A DNA stretch of 7,672 nucleotides from Chloroflexota bacterium. GTDB taxonomy: Bacteria; Chloroflexota; Dehalococcoidia; SHYM01. A program made the translations under genes and the position numbers. The notes under the pieces were generated by a model. It was not told the DNA's origin. It did not search any database and saw only the letters and a program-made list of their open reading frames with translations. Of this stretch, positions 1 through 5,695 are shown piece after piece (position 1 is the stretch's first letter; each line of letters opens with the position of its first letter). The stretch covers positions 1 to 7,672 of the forward strand of contig JACQGV010000038.1 of assembly GCA_016199375.1 (NCBI GenBank), read 5' to 3'.

Positions 1-323
1 ATGTGGCCGATGCCCTCCTTGGAGCCGATGAGGGGCAGCACCTCGGTATCGGGGTCCAGGGACACCGCGAAGCGTCGCTGGTACCAGCGGGCGAGGGCCC
101 GGCGCAGCTCGGGCAGGCCGTCGCTTTCAGGGTAGCGATGGTTGGCGGGCACCTCGGCAGCCTGGTGCAGCCGGTCGAGGACGTGGCGCGGCGTCGGCAG
201 GTCGGGGTCGCCGATGGCGAGGCTGATGACGTCCTCGCCGCGGGCCCGCTTGGCCGCGATCTTGCGGCTGATCTCTACAAACAGGTACGGTGGGAGCTGC
301 TCGATCCGTTTGGAGGTGCGCAT
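1..323 (-). CDS. dapL: LL-diaminopimelate aminotransferase, N-terminal part (3' end cut by window edge)
   Basis: This is a PLP-dependent fold-type I aminotransferase. DapL converts tetrahydrodipicolinate plus glutamate directly to LL-diaminopimelate and 2-oxoglutarate in the cytoplasm, a one-step shortcut in lysine and peptidoglycan precursor synthesis. The window holds 107 full codons of a protein that usually has about 390-410 residues, so the PLP lysine is outside. Visible hallmarks are the N-terminal RIEQLPPYLF, the AIGDPDLPTP stretch (residues 36-45), NHRYPESDGLP (61-71), the WYQRRF block (80-85) and PLIGSKEGIGH (97-107). The last two are strongly DapL-like. The ATG at 323 is preceded by AAAGGG about 6 nt upstream. 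It lies 111 nt after the 60-residue gene, separated by two inverted repeats. I see no clear promoter of its own, so it may be read from the promoter at 690-718. A related class I aminotransferase is the main alternative. Confidence 0.87.
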   Translation of the reverse strand, partial: MRTSKRIEQLPPYLFVEISRKIAAKRARGEDVISLAIGDPDLPTPRHVLDRLHQAAEVPANHRYPESDGLPELRRALARWYQRRFAVSLDPDTEVLPLIGSKEGIGH

Positions 324-357
324 AGAGCCCTTTCGCGGGAGGGGCTGAAGTGCCAGG

Positions 358-382
358 GCGCGGGGCTAGCATAGCCCCGCGC
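358..382 (-). repeat. Perfect 11-bp inverted repeat, 3-nt loop (possible terminator)
   Basis: GCGCGGGGCTA at 358-368 is the exact reverse complement of TAGCCCCGCGC at 372-382, with a 3-nt loop. It lies between the small gene (stop at 435) and dapL (start at 323). As RNA it would form a very stable hairpin. There is no run of U after it on either strand, so it is not a classical intrinsic terminator. U-less hairpins are proposed to terminate in some high-GC bacteria. Alternatives are an mRNA stabiliser or processing site, or an operator upstream of dapL. Confidence 0.55.
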
Positions 383-401
383 GGCCAGGGCCGGCCTGGC
401 C
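383..401 (-). repeat. Second inverted repeat, 7-bp stem, directly abutting the first
   Basis: GGCCAGG (383-389) pairs with CCTGGCC (395-401) around a 5-nt loop. It begins at the base next to the 11-bp hairpin at 358-382, so a transcript from the small gene would meet this stem first and the stronger one immediately afterwards. The tandem arrangement fits a termination or attenuation region between the 60-residue gene and dapL. GC-rich background makes a 7-bp stem unremarkable alone. Confidence 0.35.
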
Positions 402-434
402 CCGCACGCTGGCCGCCGGATGGTGTCCAGGGGC

Positions 435-617
435 CTACTTGGCGGGGCCGACCTTGACCTCCCCCTTCTTGATGAGGTCTTTGGCCTCGGGCGAGAGGTC
501 GAGGGCCGCCTGCTCCACCGCTACCTTCTCGTTGGGGGCGATGTAGGTGCACTCGCCGTCGGCGGCGCGGACCAGGAGGACCCGGGAGGACTTGTTGTCA
601 ACCATGACCTTGGCCAT
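435..617 (-). CDS. Small protein of unknown function, 60 residues
   Basis: I do not recognise this family. The ATG at 617 is preceded by AGGAG about 7 nt upstream; an in-frame ATG at 635 is closed at once by TGA, which fixes this start. The protein is soluble-looking: no signal peptide, no membrane segment, one cysteine (residue 23). The first half (residues 8-27) alternates hydrophobic and polar residues, as in beta strands. The second half (about 30-51) looks helical, and the tail is lysine- and glycine-rich. Codon use matches the neighbouring genes, with mostly G or C at third positions, and the predicted peptide has a balanced composition without arginine/proline bias, unlike chance reading frames here. 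It has a predicted promoter and a 65-nt leader of its own and lies between the MFS gene and dapL. No function can be inferred from context. Confidence 0.78.
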   Translation of the reverse strand: MAKVMVDNKSSRVLLVRAADGECTYIAPNEKVAVEQAALDLSPEAKDLIKKGEVKVGPAK

Positions 618-639
618 TGCTCATCTCCTGTGCATCAAT

Positions 640-675
640 GTGCCCCCTGGGCGCCGCGGGACTGGGGGCGGGCAC
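640..675 (-). repeat. GC-rich hairpin in the leader of the small gene
   Basis: GTGCCC at 640-645 is complementary to GGGCAC at 670-675. Skipping one base (669) extends the stem by two more pairs. The hairpin lies between the predicted transcription start (about 683) and the Shine-Dalgarno site (about 626-630) of the 60-residue gene. It also lies about 40 nt downstream of the MFS stop codon, so it could end the upstream operon's transcript, though no U-tract follows. A structured 5' leader is the alternative reading. Confidence 0.3.
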
Positions 676-689
676 GGGGGCCAGGCGCT

Positions 690-718
690 AGGGTAAGGGC
701 GGGCGGCGCTTTTGTCAA
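690..718 (-). promoter_or_regulatory. Predicted sigma70-type promoter for the 60-residue gene
   Basis: On the minus strand, TTGACA (718-713) is a perfect -35 hexamer. It is followed after exactly 17 nt by TACCCT (695-690), which keeps the T, A and final T of the -10 consensus. The -35 box overlaps the TGA stop of the MFS gene (717-715), so the promoter begins at the very end of that reading frame. The start of transcription would be near 683, giving a leader of about 65 nt to the ATG at 617. An A-rich triplet just after the -35 box stands out from the GC-rich surroundings. It may also serve dapL by read-through. Confidence 0.6.
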
Positions 719-2058
719 CGGGACTGGGCCGGCCCTTCCGGCGCCGGCGGGCCAGGCGGGGCCAGGGACTCTCCTGGAGTGGACGGGAGGGCCAGCGGCG
801 GCGCGGGCTGGCGGGCGAAAAAGGCCAGGGTGGCGGCGATCAGATTGGCGCTGCCGAAGATGGCGAAGGCGACGCTGTAGCTGCCGGAGAGGTCGAAGAT
901 GCCGCCGGCGACGAACGGCCCCAGCGCGCCCACCATGGCCTGGAAGGAGCCCGCGCTGCCGCGCACCACGCCCACCGAGAGGCGCCCGTAGTAGTCAGGC
1001 CAGATCTGCATCTGGAGGGGTGTGAGGCCGCCCAGGCCCGCGCCCAGGGCAGCCGAGGAGATGTACATGGCGGCGGGCGACCGGGAGAAGGCGACGGCGA
1101 ACAGGGCCAGCCCAGCGAAGCCGGCGGCCATGACGACGGCGCGGCGCGAGCCTATCTTCGCCGCCGCCGGGGCCCAGACGAGCCGGGCGGCAACGGTGCC
1201 GAACGCAAAGAAGCTGAGGGCACCGGCGGCAGTCCCGGGACTCGCGCCTGCGGTGATGAAGTGGGACTGGCCGTTGGTGAGAAAGGCCAGGATGCCCATG
1301 CTTGTCAGGCTGAAGGAGGCCAGGAGGAGCCAGAAGGCAGGCGTGGCCATGGCCTGGCGGGCGCTCCAACGGGGCTCTTTGCTCAGGGAGGCGGCCAGGG
1401 TCGCCTGGCGGGCCTGGGCGTCGGCGCCCGCGGCGAAGGCGGCGCCATCGGGCAGCAGCCCCACATCCTCGGGGCGGCGCCGGATAAGAAGCGCTGCTGG
1501 GATGGCCAGCAGAATGGCCATGACCCCCGCCAGCCCGACCCACGCGGCGCGCCAGTCGAGGGCGCCGATAAGGAACTGGGTCAGGGGTAGCACGGCCAGA
1601 CCTCCCAGGGGCACTCCGAAGGAGGCGATGGCGGTGGCCTGGGGCCGTTTGCGCACGAACCAGTTGGCGACGGCGGTGGTGGCCGAGAGGCCGATGCCTG
1701 GCATCAGCAGCCCCAGGGCGACGCCGTAGAGAAGGTAGAGCTGCCAGAGCTCGGTCGCCCGCGACACCCCCAGCAGGGTCGCCCCTCCCAGGACCGCGCA
1801 GACGGCGGTGATATAGCGACCGCCCGCGCGGTCCACCCGGCGCCCGAACCAGGGTCCGCTGAGGGCGCCCATGAGCCCCGCCAGGGTGATGGCGCCGGAG
1901 ATCTGGGCGCGGCTCCACCCCAGCTCTGCGGACATGGGGGACATGAGGGCGCCGAAGGAGTAGTTGAGGCCGCCGCCGCCGGCCATCATGGCCAGGATGG
2001 CGACGGCGACGATGAGCCAGCCGTAGAAGAATGGCGGGCGACTTAGGCCACGGCCCAT
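715..2058 (-). CDS. Major facilitator superfamily transporter (monocarboxylate/oxalate-formate-like)
   Basis: A 447-residue integral membrane secondary transporter with the length and about 12 hydrophobic segments usual for MFS. The first is residues 10-30. The cytoplasmic loop 2-3 signature is seen as FGRRVDRAGGR (71-81), preceded by the LGWSRAQISGA segment (46-56) typical of monocarboxylate-porter/OFA-like subfamilies. Further family marks are NWFVRKRPQATAIASFGVPLGG (132-153) and DYYGRLSVGVVRG (355-367), which resembles the FGRxxxGxIxG signature of these subfamilies. The hydrophilic central loop falls at about 193-236. The last 30 residues form a proline/alanine-rich cytoplasmic tail. The ATG at 2058 has an AGAGGAG site 5 nt upstream. 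The start is 17 nt after the siroheme gene, so the two are probably co-translated. Substrate is not readable; organic anions such as carboxylates are a family-based guess. Confidence 0.88.
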   Translation of the reverse strand: MGRGLSRPPFFYGWLIVAVAILAMMAGGGGLNYSFGALMSPMSAELGWSRAQISGAITLAGLMGALSGPWFGRRVDRAGGRYITAVCAVLGGATLLGVSRATELWQLYLLYGVALGLLMPGIGLSATTAVANWFVRKRPQATAIASFGVPLGGLAVLPLTQFLIGALDWRAAWVGLAGVMAILLAIPAALLIRRRPEDVGLLPDGAAFAAGADAQARQATLAASLSKEPRWSARQAMATPAFWLLLASFSLTSMGILAFLTNGQSHFITAGASPGTAAGALSFFAFGTVAARLVWAPAAAKIGSRRAVVMAAGFAGLALFAVAFSRSPAAMYISSAALGAGLGGLTPLQMQIWPDYYGRLSVGVVRGSAGSFQAMVGALGPFVAGGIFDLSGSYSVAFAIFGSANLIAATLAFFARQPAPPLALPSTPGESLAPPGPPAPEGPAQSR

Positions 2059-2075
2059 GCGGCTCCTCTAGGTAC

Positions 2076-2714
2076 TCAGGAGGCTGCGGCCGCCCGCAGC
2101 TGCTCCAGCAGCCGGGCCTCGGCAGCAGCCCATGACTCCTGCCGCACCAGCGCCAGCAGGTCCTCGTCTATAGCCGCTTGCCAGGCCTCGGGCGAGGGCG
2201 TCTTGCCCTCCCGCCGCAGGCGCCGGCGCACCCGCCCCAGCAGGCCTGCCAGCGGCTCGTACTCCGGCGGCACAGCCTTCTCCAAACGCTGGCGCAGATG
2301 GCGCGCCAGGGCGGGACTGGCGCCACCGGTGGAGACGGCGATCTGCACCTCCCCGCGGCGGATCAAGGCGGGGGCGATGAAGGAGCAGTGGTCGGGGTCG
2401 TCCACCATGTTGACCAGCACGCCCAGCCCCTGGGCCTCCCGGTACACCTCGGCGTTGGTGCTGCGGTCGTCGGTTCCGGCGATGGCAATGAGGGCGCCCT
2501 GGAGGTCGCCCGCAGAGTAGGCCCGGGCCAGATGCTCTACCCTGCCCTCCTGCGCCCAGCGTCGGAGGGGCGTGGTAACTCGGGGCGCGACGACCCGGAC
2601 GCGGGCGCCGCACTCCAGCAGGGCCGCCACCTTGCGCTCCGCCACCGCGCCGCCCCCGATCACGACGCAGAGGCGACCCTTGAGGTCCAGAAAGACCGGA
2701 TAGTATGCTGGCAT
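2076..2714 (-). CDS. Precorrin-2 dehydrogenase / sirohydrochlorin ferrochelatase (CysG N-terminal/Met8p type)
   Basis: A 212-residue soluble enzyme that performs the last two steps of siroheme synthesis: NAD-dependent oxidation of precorrin-2 to sirohydrochlorin, then ferrochelation. The Rossmann domain covers residues 1-113, with VVIGGGAVAERKVAALL (17-33) as the nucleotide-binding glycine motif and AGTDD (79-83). The VNMVDDPDHCSFIAPA block (101-116) contains Asp105/106, corresponding to the aspartate essential in CysG and Met8p. The STGGASPALARHLR block (128-141) begins with a serine at 128, where CysG of Salmonella has its phosphorylated Ser128. The C-terminal half supplies the dimerisation region. 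It lacks the uroporphyrinogen-III methyltransferase domain fused in enteric CysG, so precorrin-2 must come from another gene. The ATG at 2714 has GGGAG about 7 nt upstream. It sits 44 nt after the thioredoxin gene and 17 nt before the MFS gene. Confidence 0.93.
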   Translation of the reverse strand: MPAYYPVFLDLKGRLCVVIGGGAVAERKVAALLECGARVRVVAPRVTTPLRRWAQEGRVEHLARAYSAGDLQGALIAIAGTDDRSTNAEVYREAQGLGVLVNMVDDPDHCSFIAPALIRRGEVQIAVSTGGASPALARHLRQRLEKAVPPEYEPLAGLLGRVRRRLRREGKTPSPEAWQAAIDEDLLALVRQESWAAAEARLLEQLRAAAAS

Positions 2715-2758
2715 CCGCGCACTCCCGGGAGAGCCCCGCTGGCCGGGGGACCAGCCGG

Positions 2759-3367
2759 TCAGGGCCTGGCAGCCACAGATAAGCCTTGTCCTGCGCCGGT
2801 TGTGGCGGCGCTCGGCGGCGACAGGAGGCCGTCAACCTGCTGCTTTAGCTGCGCCACCGTCACAAAGGGCCCCACGTGGATCCGCCGTACGATGCCCTGC
2901 CGGTCCAGGAAGAAGCTGGAGGGCAGGCCCAGGACATTGTACCGCTTGGCGATGGCCTGGTCGGAATCGAGGACGAAAGGCCAGGAGAACCCGCCGCGCT
3001 GGACGAAGTCCGCCGCGTCTTCCCTCGGCTCCCCGAAGTCCACCCCTACCACCTCGAACCCCCGCGCCCGGTACTCGTTATACACCTGCTGGATGATGGG
3101 CATCTCCACCTTGCAGGGGCCGCACCAGGTGGCCCAGAAGTTCACCAGCACCACGCGGCCCCGCAGCTCCCGCAGGGCCAGCACGCCGCCGTCCAGCCGC
3201 TCCAGGGTGAAGTCAGGCGCTATCTGCCCGACCCTGGGGGGGCCAGCCACAGCCTCATCGGCCCTGGCCTGGGCAGGCCCGCCCCCACCCCGGCAGGCGG
3301 CGGCGACAAGCACCAGCGCAGCCAGGGCGGCTATCCAGGCCCCGGGCGCCCTCCTCCACGACGACAA
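2759..3367 (-). CDS. TlpA/ResA-like thioredoxin-fold lipoprotein
   Basis: An extracytoplasmic thiol-disulfide oxidoreductase, membrane-anchored at the outer face. From the TTG at 3367 it has 202 residues: a signal peptide with two arginines (5-6), a hydrophobic core (about 11-24), and a lipobox-like VAAAC with Cys25, then a glycine-rich linker. The TlpA domain starts near GQIAPDFTL, with NFWATWCGPC carrying the redox CxxC (Cys82, Cys85) and LGLPSSFFLD carrying the cis-proline. The tail after about residue 184 is Ala/Ser/Gly-rich. Start choice: an upstream in-frame TTG at 3382 gives 207 residues. However, GGAGG at 3380-3376 lies inside that extension at an ideal 8 nt before the TTG at 3367, so I prefer the latter. 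No ATG start is available. ResA/CcmG-type proteins reduce apocytochrome c cysteines; no cytochrome maturation gene is visible here, so the target is unknown. It follows the Agl23-like gene by 40 nt. Confidence 0.9.
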   Translation of the reverse strand: MSSWRRAPGAWIAALAALVLVAAACRGGGGPAQARADEAVAGPPRVGQIAPDFTLERLDGGVLALRELRGRVVLVNFWATWCGPCKVEMPIIQQVYNEYRARGFEVVGVDFGEPREDAADFVQRGGFSWPFVLDSDQAIAKRYNVLGLPSSFFLDRQGIVRRIHVGPFVTVAQLKQQVDGLLSPPSAATTGAGQGLSVAARP

Positions 3368-3375
3368 GAGCTTGT

Positions 3376-3380
3376 CCTCC
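3376..3380 (-). promoter_or_regulatory. Ribosome binding site deciding the TTG start of the TlpA-like gene
   Basis: GGAGG on the minus strand lies 8 nt before the TTG at 3367. It overlaps the alternative TTG start at 3382. The sequence upstream of 3382 has only a GGAG about 14 nt away, too far for good initiation. This favours the shorter, 202-residue product with a standard lipoprotein signal peptide. Confidence 0.6.
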
Positions 3381-3407
3381 AAGATAAGTCTGCTCTCTCC
3401 CTACATT

Positions 3408-5681
3408 CTAGCGCCCCGGCTCGGTAGCCCCGCTTACCGCGGGGCCAGGGCCGCCGGTCGCAGCGAAGAAGACCATCGCCTCGTGGCGGTGGACGTCGCG
3501 TTCCAGCTTGCGGAAGAGGAAGTAGCTGAGGCCGCGCCCCCAGGCCTGGGGGTCCACCAGCAGGCGGGCGAACTTCCCTGGTGTCAGGCCCTTGTAGCCC
3601 TCGGCGGGCCACCAGATGTAAAGGAACTTCTGGCCGGGCCCATACTTGCTCAGGATAGCCTGGACCTTCCCCACATCGCCCGCGTTCATGATCAGCACAT
3701 CGCCCCGGGGCGGCTCCTTCAGGTCGGCGACACGGATGAACTCGGTCTTGTAGCGGCGCAGATACCAGATCAGGCCCCAGTACACGTCGCCGTCCACGCT
3801 GACGACTAGGTCGGCGGTCTTGCCGGACTCGAAGGCGTAGCGCTCGATGGCTGCCGCGATCCTGGGGTCGTCGCCGGAGCCAGCGGCGTAGATGATCATC
3901 TCCCGCGCGTCGTCCTCGTGGACAAAGCTTGCCTGCACGGCGGTGCGGAAGGAAAGGAGGGCGCTGCCAGCCAGGAGCACCGCCGCCAGCGCCGCCAGCA
4001 CCCGCCGGATTCCAGTCCGGCGGACGCTGCTGGCGACCCCCGCCAGGGAGGCCAGCATCACCAGCAGGGGGATGAAGATGCCCAGGGTGGCCTCCAGCGC
4101 CTCCTTGGGGGCATGGACAGCGTTCCAGAACAGGAGGGCCAGCATCCATGCGGCCAGGGCCGACAGCCCCACGGCCAAGGCCACCCTGGCGTTCCAAAGC
4201 TCCCGCCAGGGCACCCGCGGCAGCAGGTCGCCCAGCAGTTTGCCCCCCAGGAAGCACAGCGGCACCACCAGGTGCACCGTGAGCCAGGGCATCTTCTCGC
4301 CCGCGTGGGAGTACACCAGGAAGGTCGCCAGGGCCCAGAACACCATGAAGGTGGTGAAGAGGTCGTCCCTCCGCCCAACGACCATGAGGCCAGCGAATAG
4401 CACCACCAGCAACGCGATCACAGGGATGGGCACGCCTGACTTCAGTGGCAAGAGCTCCCAGAGGGCGAACAAGCCCATGGCCGCGATCAAGAACACCAAG
4501 GCCTGTGCCAAGAACCGATGTCGGATACCGAAGTACACAATGGCGATAAGCCCCAGGATGAGGGCTAGGTATTCGTACATGGACACGGTCACGAAGTAGT
4601 AGTACCAGGGCTGGCCAGCGCGCTCGACCGGCTGCTGGGCCAGCCAGTAGCCCAGGGAGCGCCAGACCCCGCTGGCCAGCCCTCCCAGGTTGGTCAGGAA
4701 GTTGGTGTAGAAGAGGCCGAAGATAGCCCAGAATACGGCGGCGCAGCCCAACCAGATACCCCGGCCCCAGAGCAGCCCCACCAGCCCTCCTCCGAGGAGG
4801 AGCGCCAGCACAATGCCCACGGCCAGCCCTAGGGCCAGGTCGCTCTCGGTATTGGGCCAGCCGGTAATGCCCGCGCCTTCCTTCGTCGCCAGCGTCACGC
4901 CCAGGGGCGCGGTGACAGAGTCAGCCAGGGCCCCCGCCAGAGGGAGGGAGAGGGTCAGCAGGACTATCGCCAAGGCCGCCGGGCGCGACTCCCGGAGTCC
5001 CACCCCACCGCCAGCGGACGGTGCCGGCGCAACCAGCCGGTTGTTGAGCGCCATCGCCAGGGCGAAGGCCCCCAGGACCAGCACAGTGTAGAAGGTGGCC
5101 TCCATGGTGGCGAAGGAGAGGGCGAGGGCCGCCGCCGCCATGTACAGGTACAGGCTCCGCCCGCTGTCCAGGAACCGCCAGAGCAGCACCACCAGCGCCG
5201 CCGTCCAGAATCCGACAATGATGTCGTCGCGGTTGAAGCGGCTGTAGAACACCAGGAATGGGGAGAAGGCCAGCAGCGCCGCCGTCGCCAGCGCCCCCGC
5301 CCTCCCCAGGCGGCTGTGGAGTCCCAGGGGGAGCAGCACCAGGGCGCTGCCGAACAGGGCGGGCAGGATGCGCGCCGTGAAGTCGCTGTCGTTGAACAGG
5401 AAGAAGAAGAGAGCGGTGCCGAAATACTTGAGGGGGCCGTGGCTCAAGGGATCGGGGGTGTAGCCCTTGCCGGAGAAGAGCTGGTAGCTGAAGTAGGTGT
5501 GGAGGCTCTCATCGTAGGCGATGCCCCGGTTGTCCAGGGCCCAAAACCGGAGGGCCGCCGCGGCCACAAAAAGGGCGCTGTAGGCCCCTATCTCCAGCAG
5601 CAGGGCCCGCCGGGCCCCGCCCAACGCGGGCGCAAGGGGCTCCTGGCCCGCCAGCGGGGCCGGCGCCTCCTGGACCGCCAT
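3408..5681 (-). CDS. Agl23-like membrane glycosyltransferase (GT-C fold, TIGR03663 family)
   Basis: A 757-residue polytopic membrane protein. The first hydrophobic helix (28-47) is followed by a large extracytoplasmic loop with GIAYDESLHTYFS (53-65). Asp57-Glu58 occupies the place of the catalytic acidic pair of lipid-phosphate-sugar-dependent GT-C enzymes. HGPLKYFGTALFF (81-93) recalls the HPPL region of GT39/GT83 proteins, and SRFNRDD (147-153) is the second loop motif. About 15 hydrophobic stretches reach to residue 578. YSHAGEKMPWLTVH (457-470) is a mark of the TIGR03663 group. Residues 581-757 form a soluble, probably extracytoplasmic domain. The family takes its name from haloarchaeal Agl23, linked to flipping or use of dolichol-linked sugars in N-glycosylation; activity of bacterial members is unproven. 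The ATG at 5681 has GAGGG 5 nt upstream and lies 14 nt after the DUF2298 gene, its usual genomic companion. Sugar and acceptor are unknown. A plain GT39-type mannosyltransferase is the alternative. Confidence 0.87.
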   Translation of the reverse strand: MAVQEAPAPLAGQEPLAPALGGARRALLLEIGAYSALFVAAAALRFWALDNRGIAYDESLHTYFSYQLFSGKGYTPDPLSHGPLKYFGTALFFFLFNDSDFTARILPALFGSALVLLPLGLHSRLGRAGALATAALLAFSPFLVFYSRFNRDDIIVGFWTAALVVLLWRFLDSGRSLYLYMAAAALALSFATMEATFYTVLVLGAFALAMALNNRLVAPAPSAGGGVGLRESRPAALAIVLLTLSLPLAGALADSVTAPLGVTLATKEGAGITGWPNTESDLALGLAVGIVLALLLGGGLVGLLWGRGIWLGCAAVFWAIFGLFYTNFLTNLGGLASGVWRSLGYWLAQQPVERAGQPWYYYFVTVSMYEYLALILGLIAIVYFGIRHRFLAQALVFLIAAMGLFALWELLPLKSGVPIPVIALLVVLFAGLMVVGRRDDLFTTFMVFWALATFLVYSHAGEKMPWLTVHLVVPLCFLGGKLLGDLLPRVPWRELWNARVALAVGLSALAAWMLALLFWNAVHAPKEALEATLGIFIPLLVMLASLAGVASSVRRTGIRRVLAALAAVLLAGSALLSFRTAVQASFVHEDDAREMIIYAAGSGDDPRIAAAIERYAFESGKTADLVVSVDGDVYWGLIWYLRRYKTEFIRVADLKEPPRGDVLIMNAGDVGKVQAILSKYGPGQKFLYIWWPAEGYKGLTPGKFARLLVDPQAWGRGLSYFLFRKLERDVHRHEAMVFFAATGGPGPAVSGATEPGR

Positions 5682-5695
5682 CTAGTCCCTCACCC

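Noticed and set aside
3..374. Plus-strand open frame of 123 codons at the window start
   Set aside because: It is the antisense of dapL, whose minus-strand translation shows a continuous set of family motifs.
358..382. TATGCT inside the 11-bp palindrome as a -10 box for dapL
   Set aside because: No matching -35 hexamer lies at 16-18 nt, and the box would be in the loop of a perfect GC-rich inverted repeat.
712..1590. Plus-strand frame of 292 codons and a minus-strand +1 frame (1918-995) across the MFS gene
   Set aside because: The peptides are Gly/Arg/Pro-rich and domainless. The MFS frame has motifs, membrane segments and a ribosome binding site.
2715..2758. Possible terminator or promoter between the TlpA-like and siroheme genes
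   Set aside because: The 44-nt gap holds only a ribosome binding site and short GC-rich complementarity; there is no U-tract or promoter-like hexamer pair.
2178..3809. Long open frame on the plus strand (543 codons) opposite the siroheme, TlpA-like and Agl23-like genes
   Set aside because: It spans three well-supported genes and their gaps. The product is low in hydrophobic order and rich in Gly, Arg, Pro and Ala, with no recognisable domain, as expected from the complement of high-GC coding DNA.
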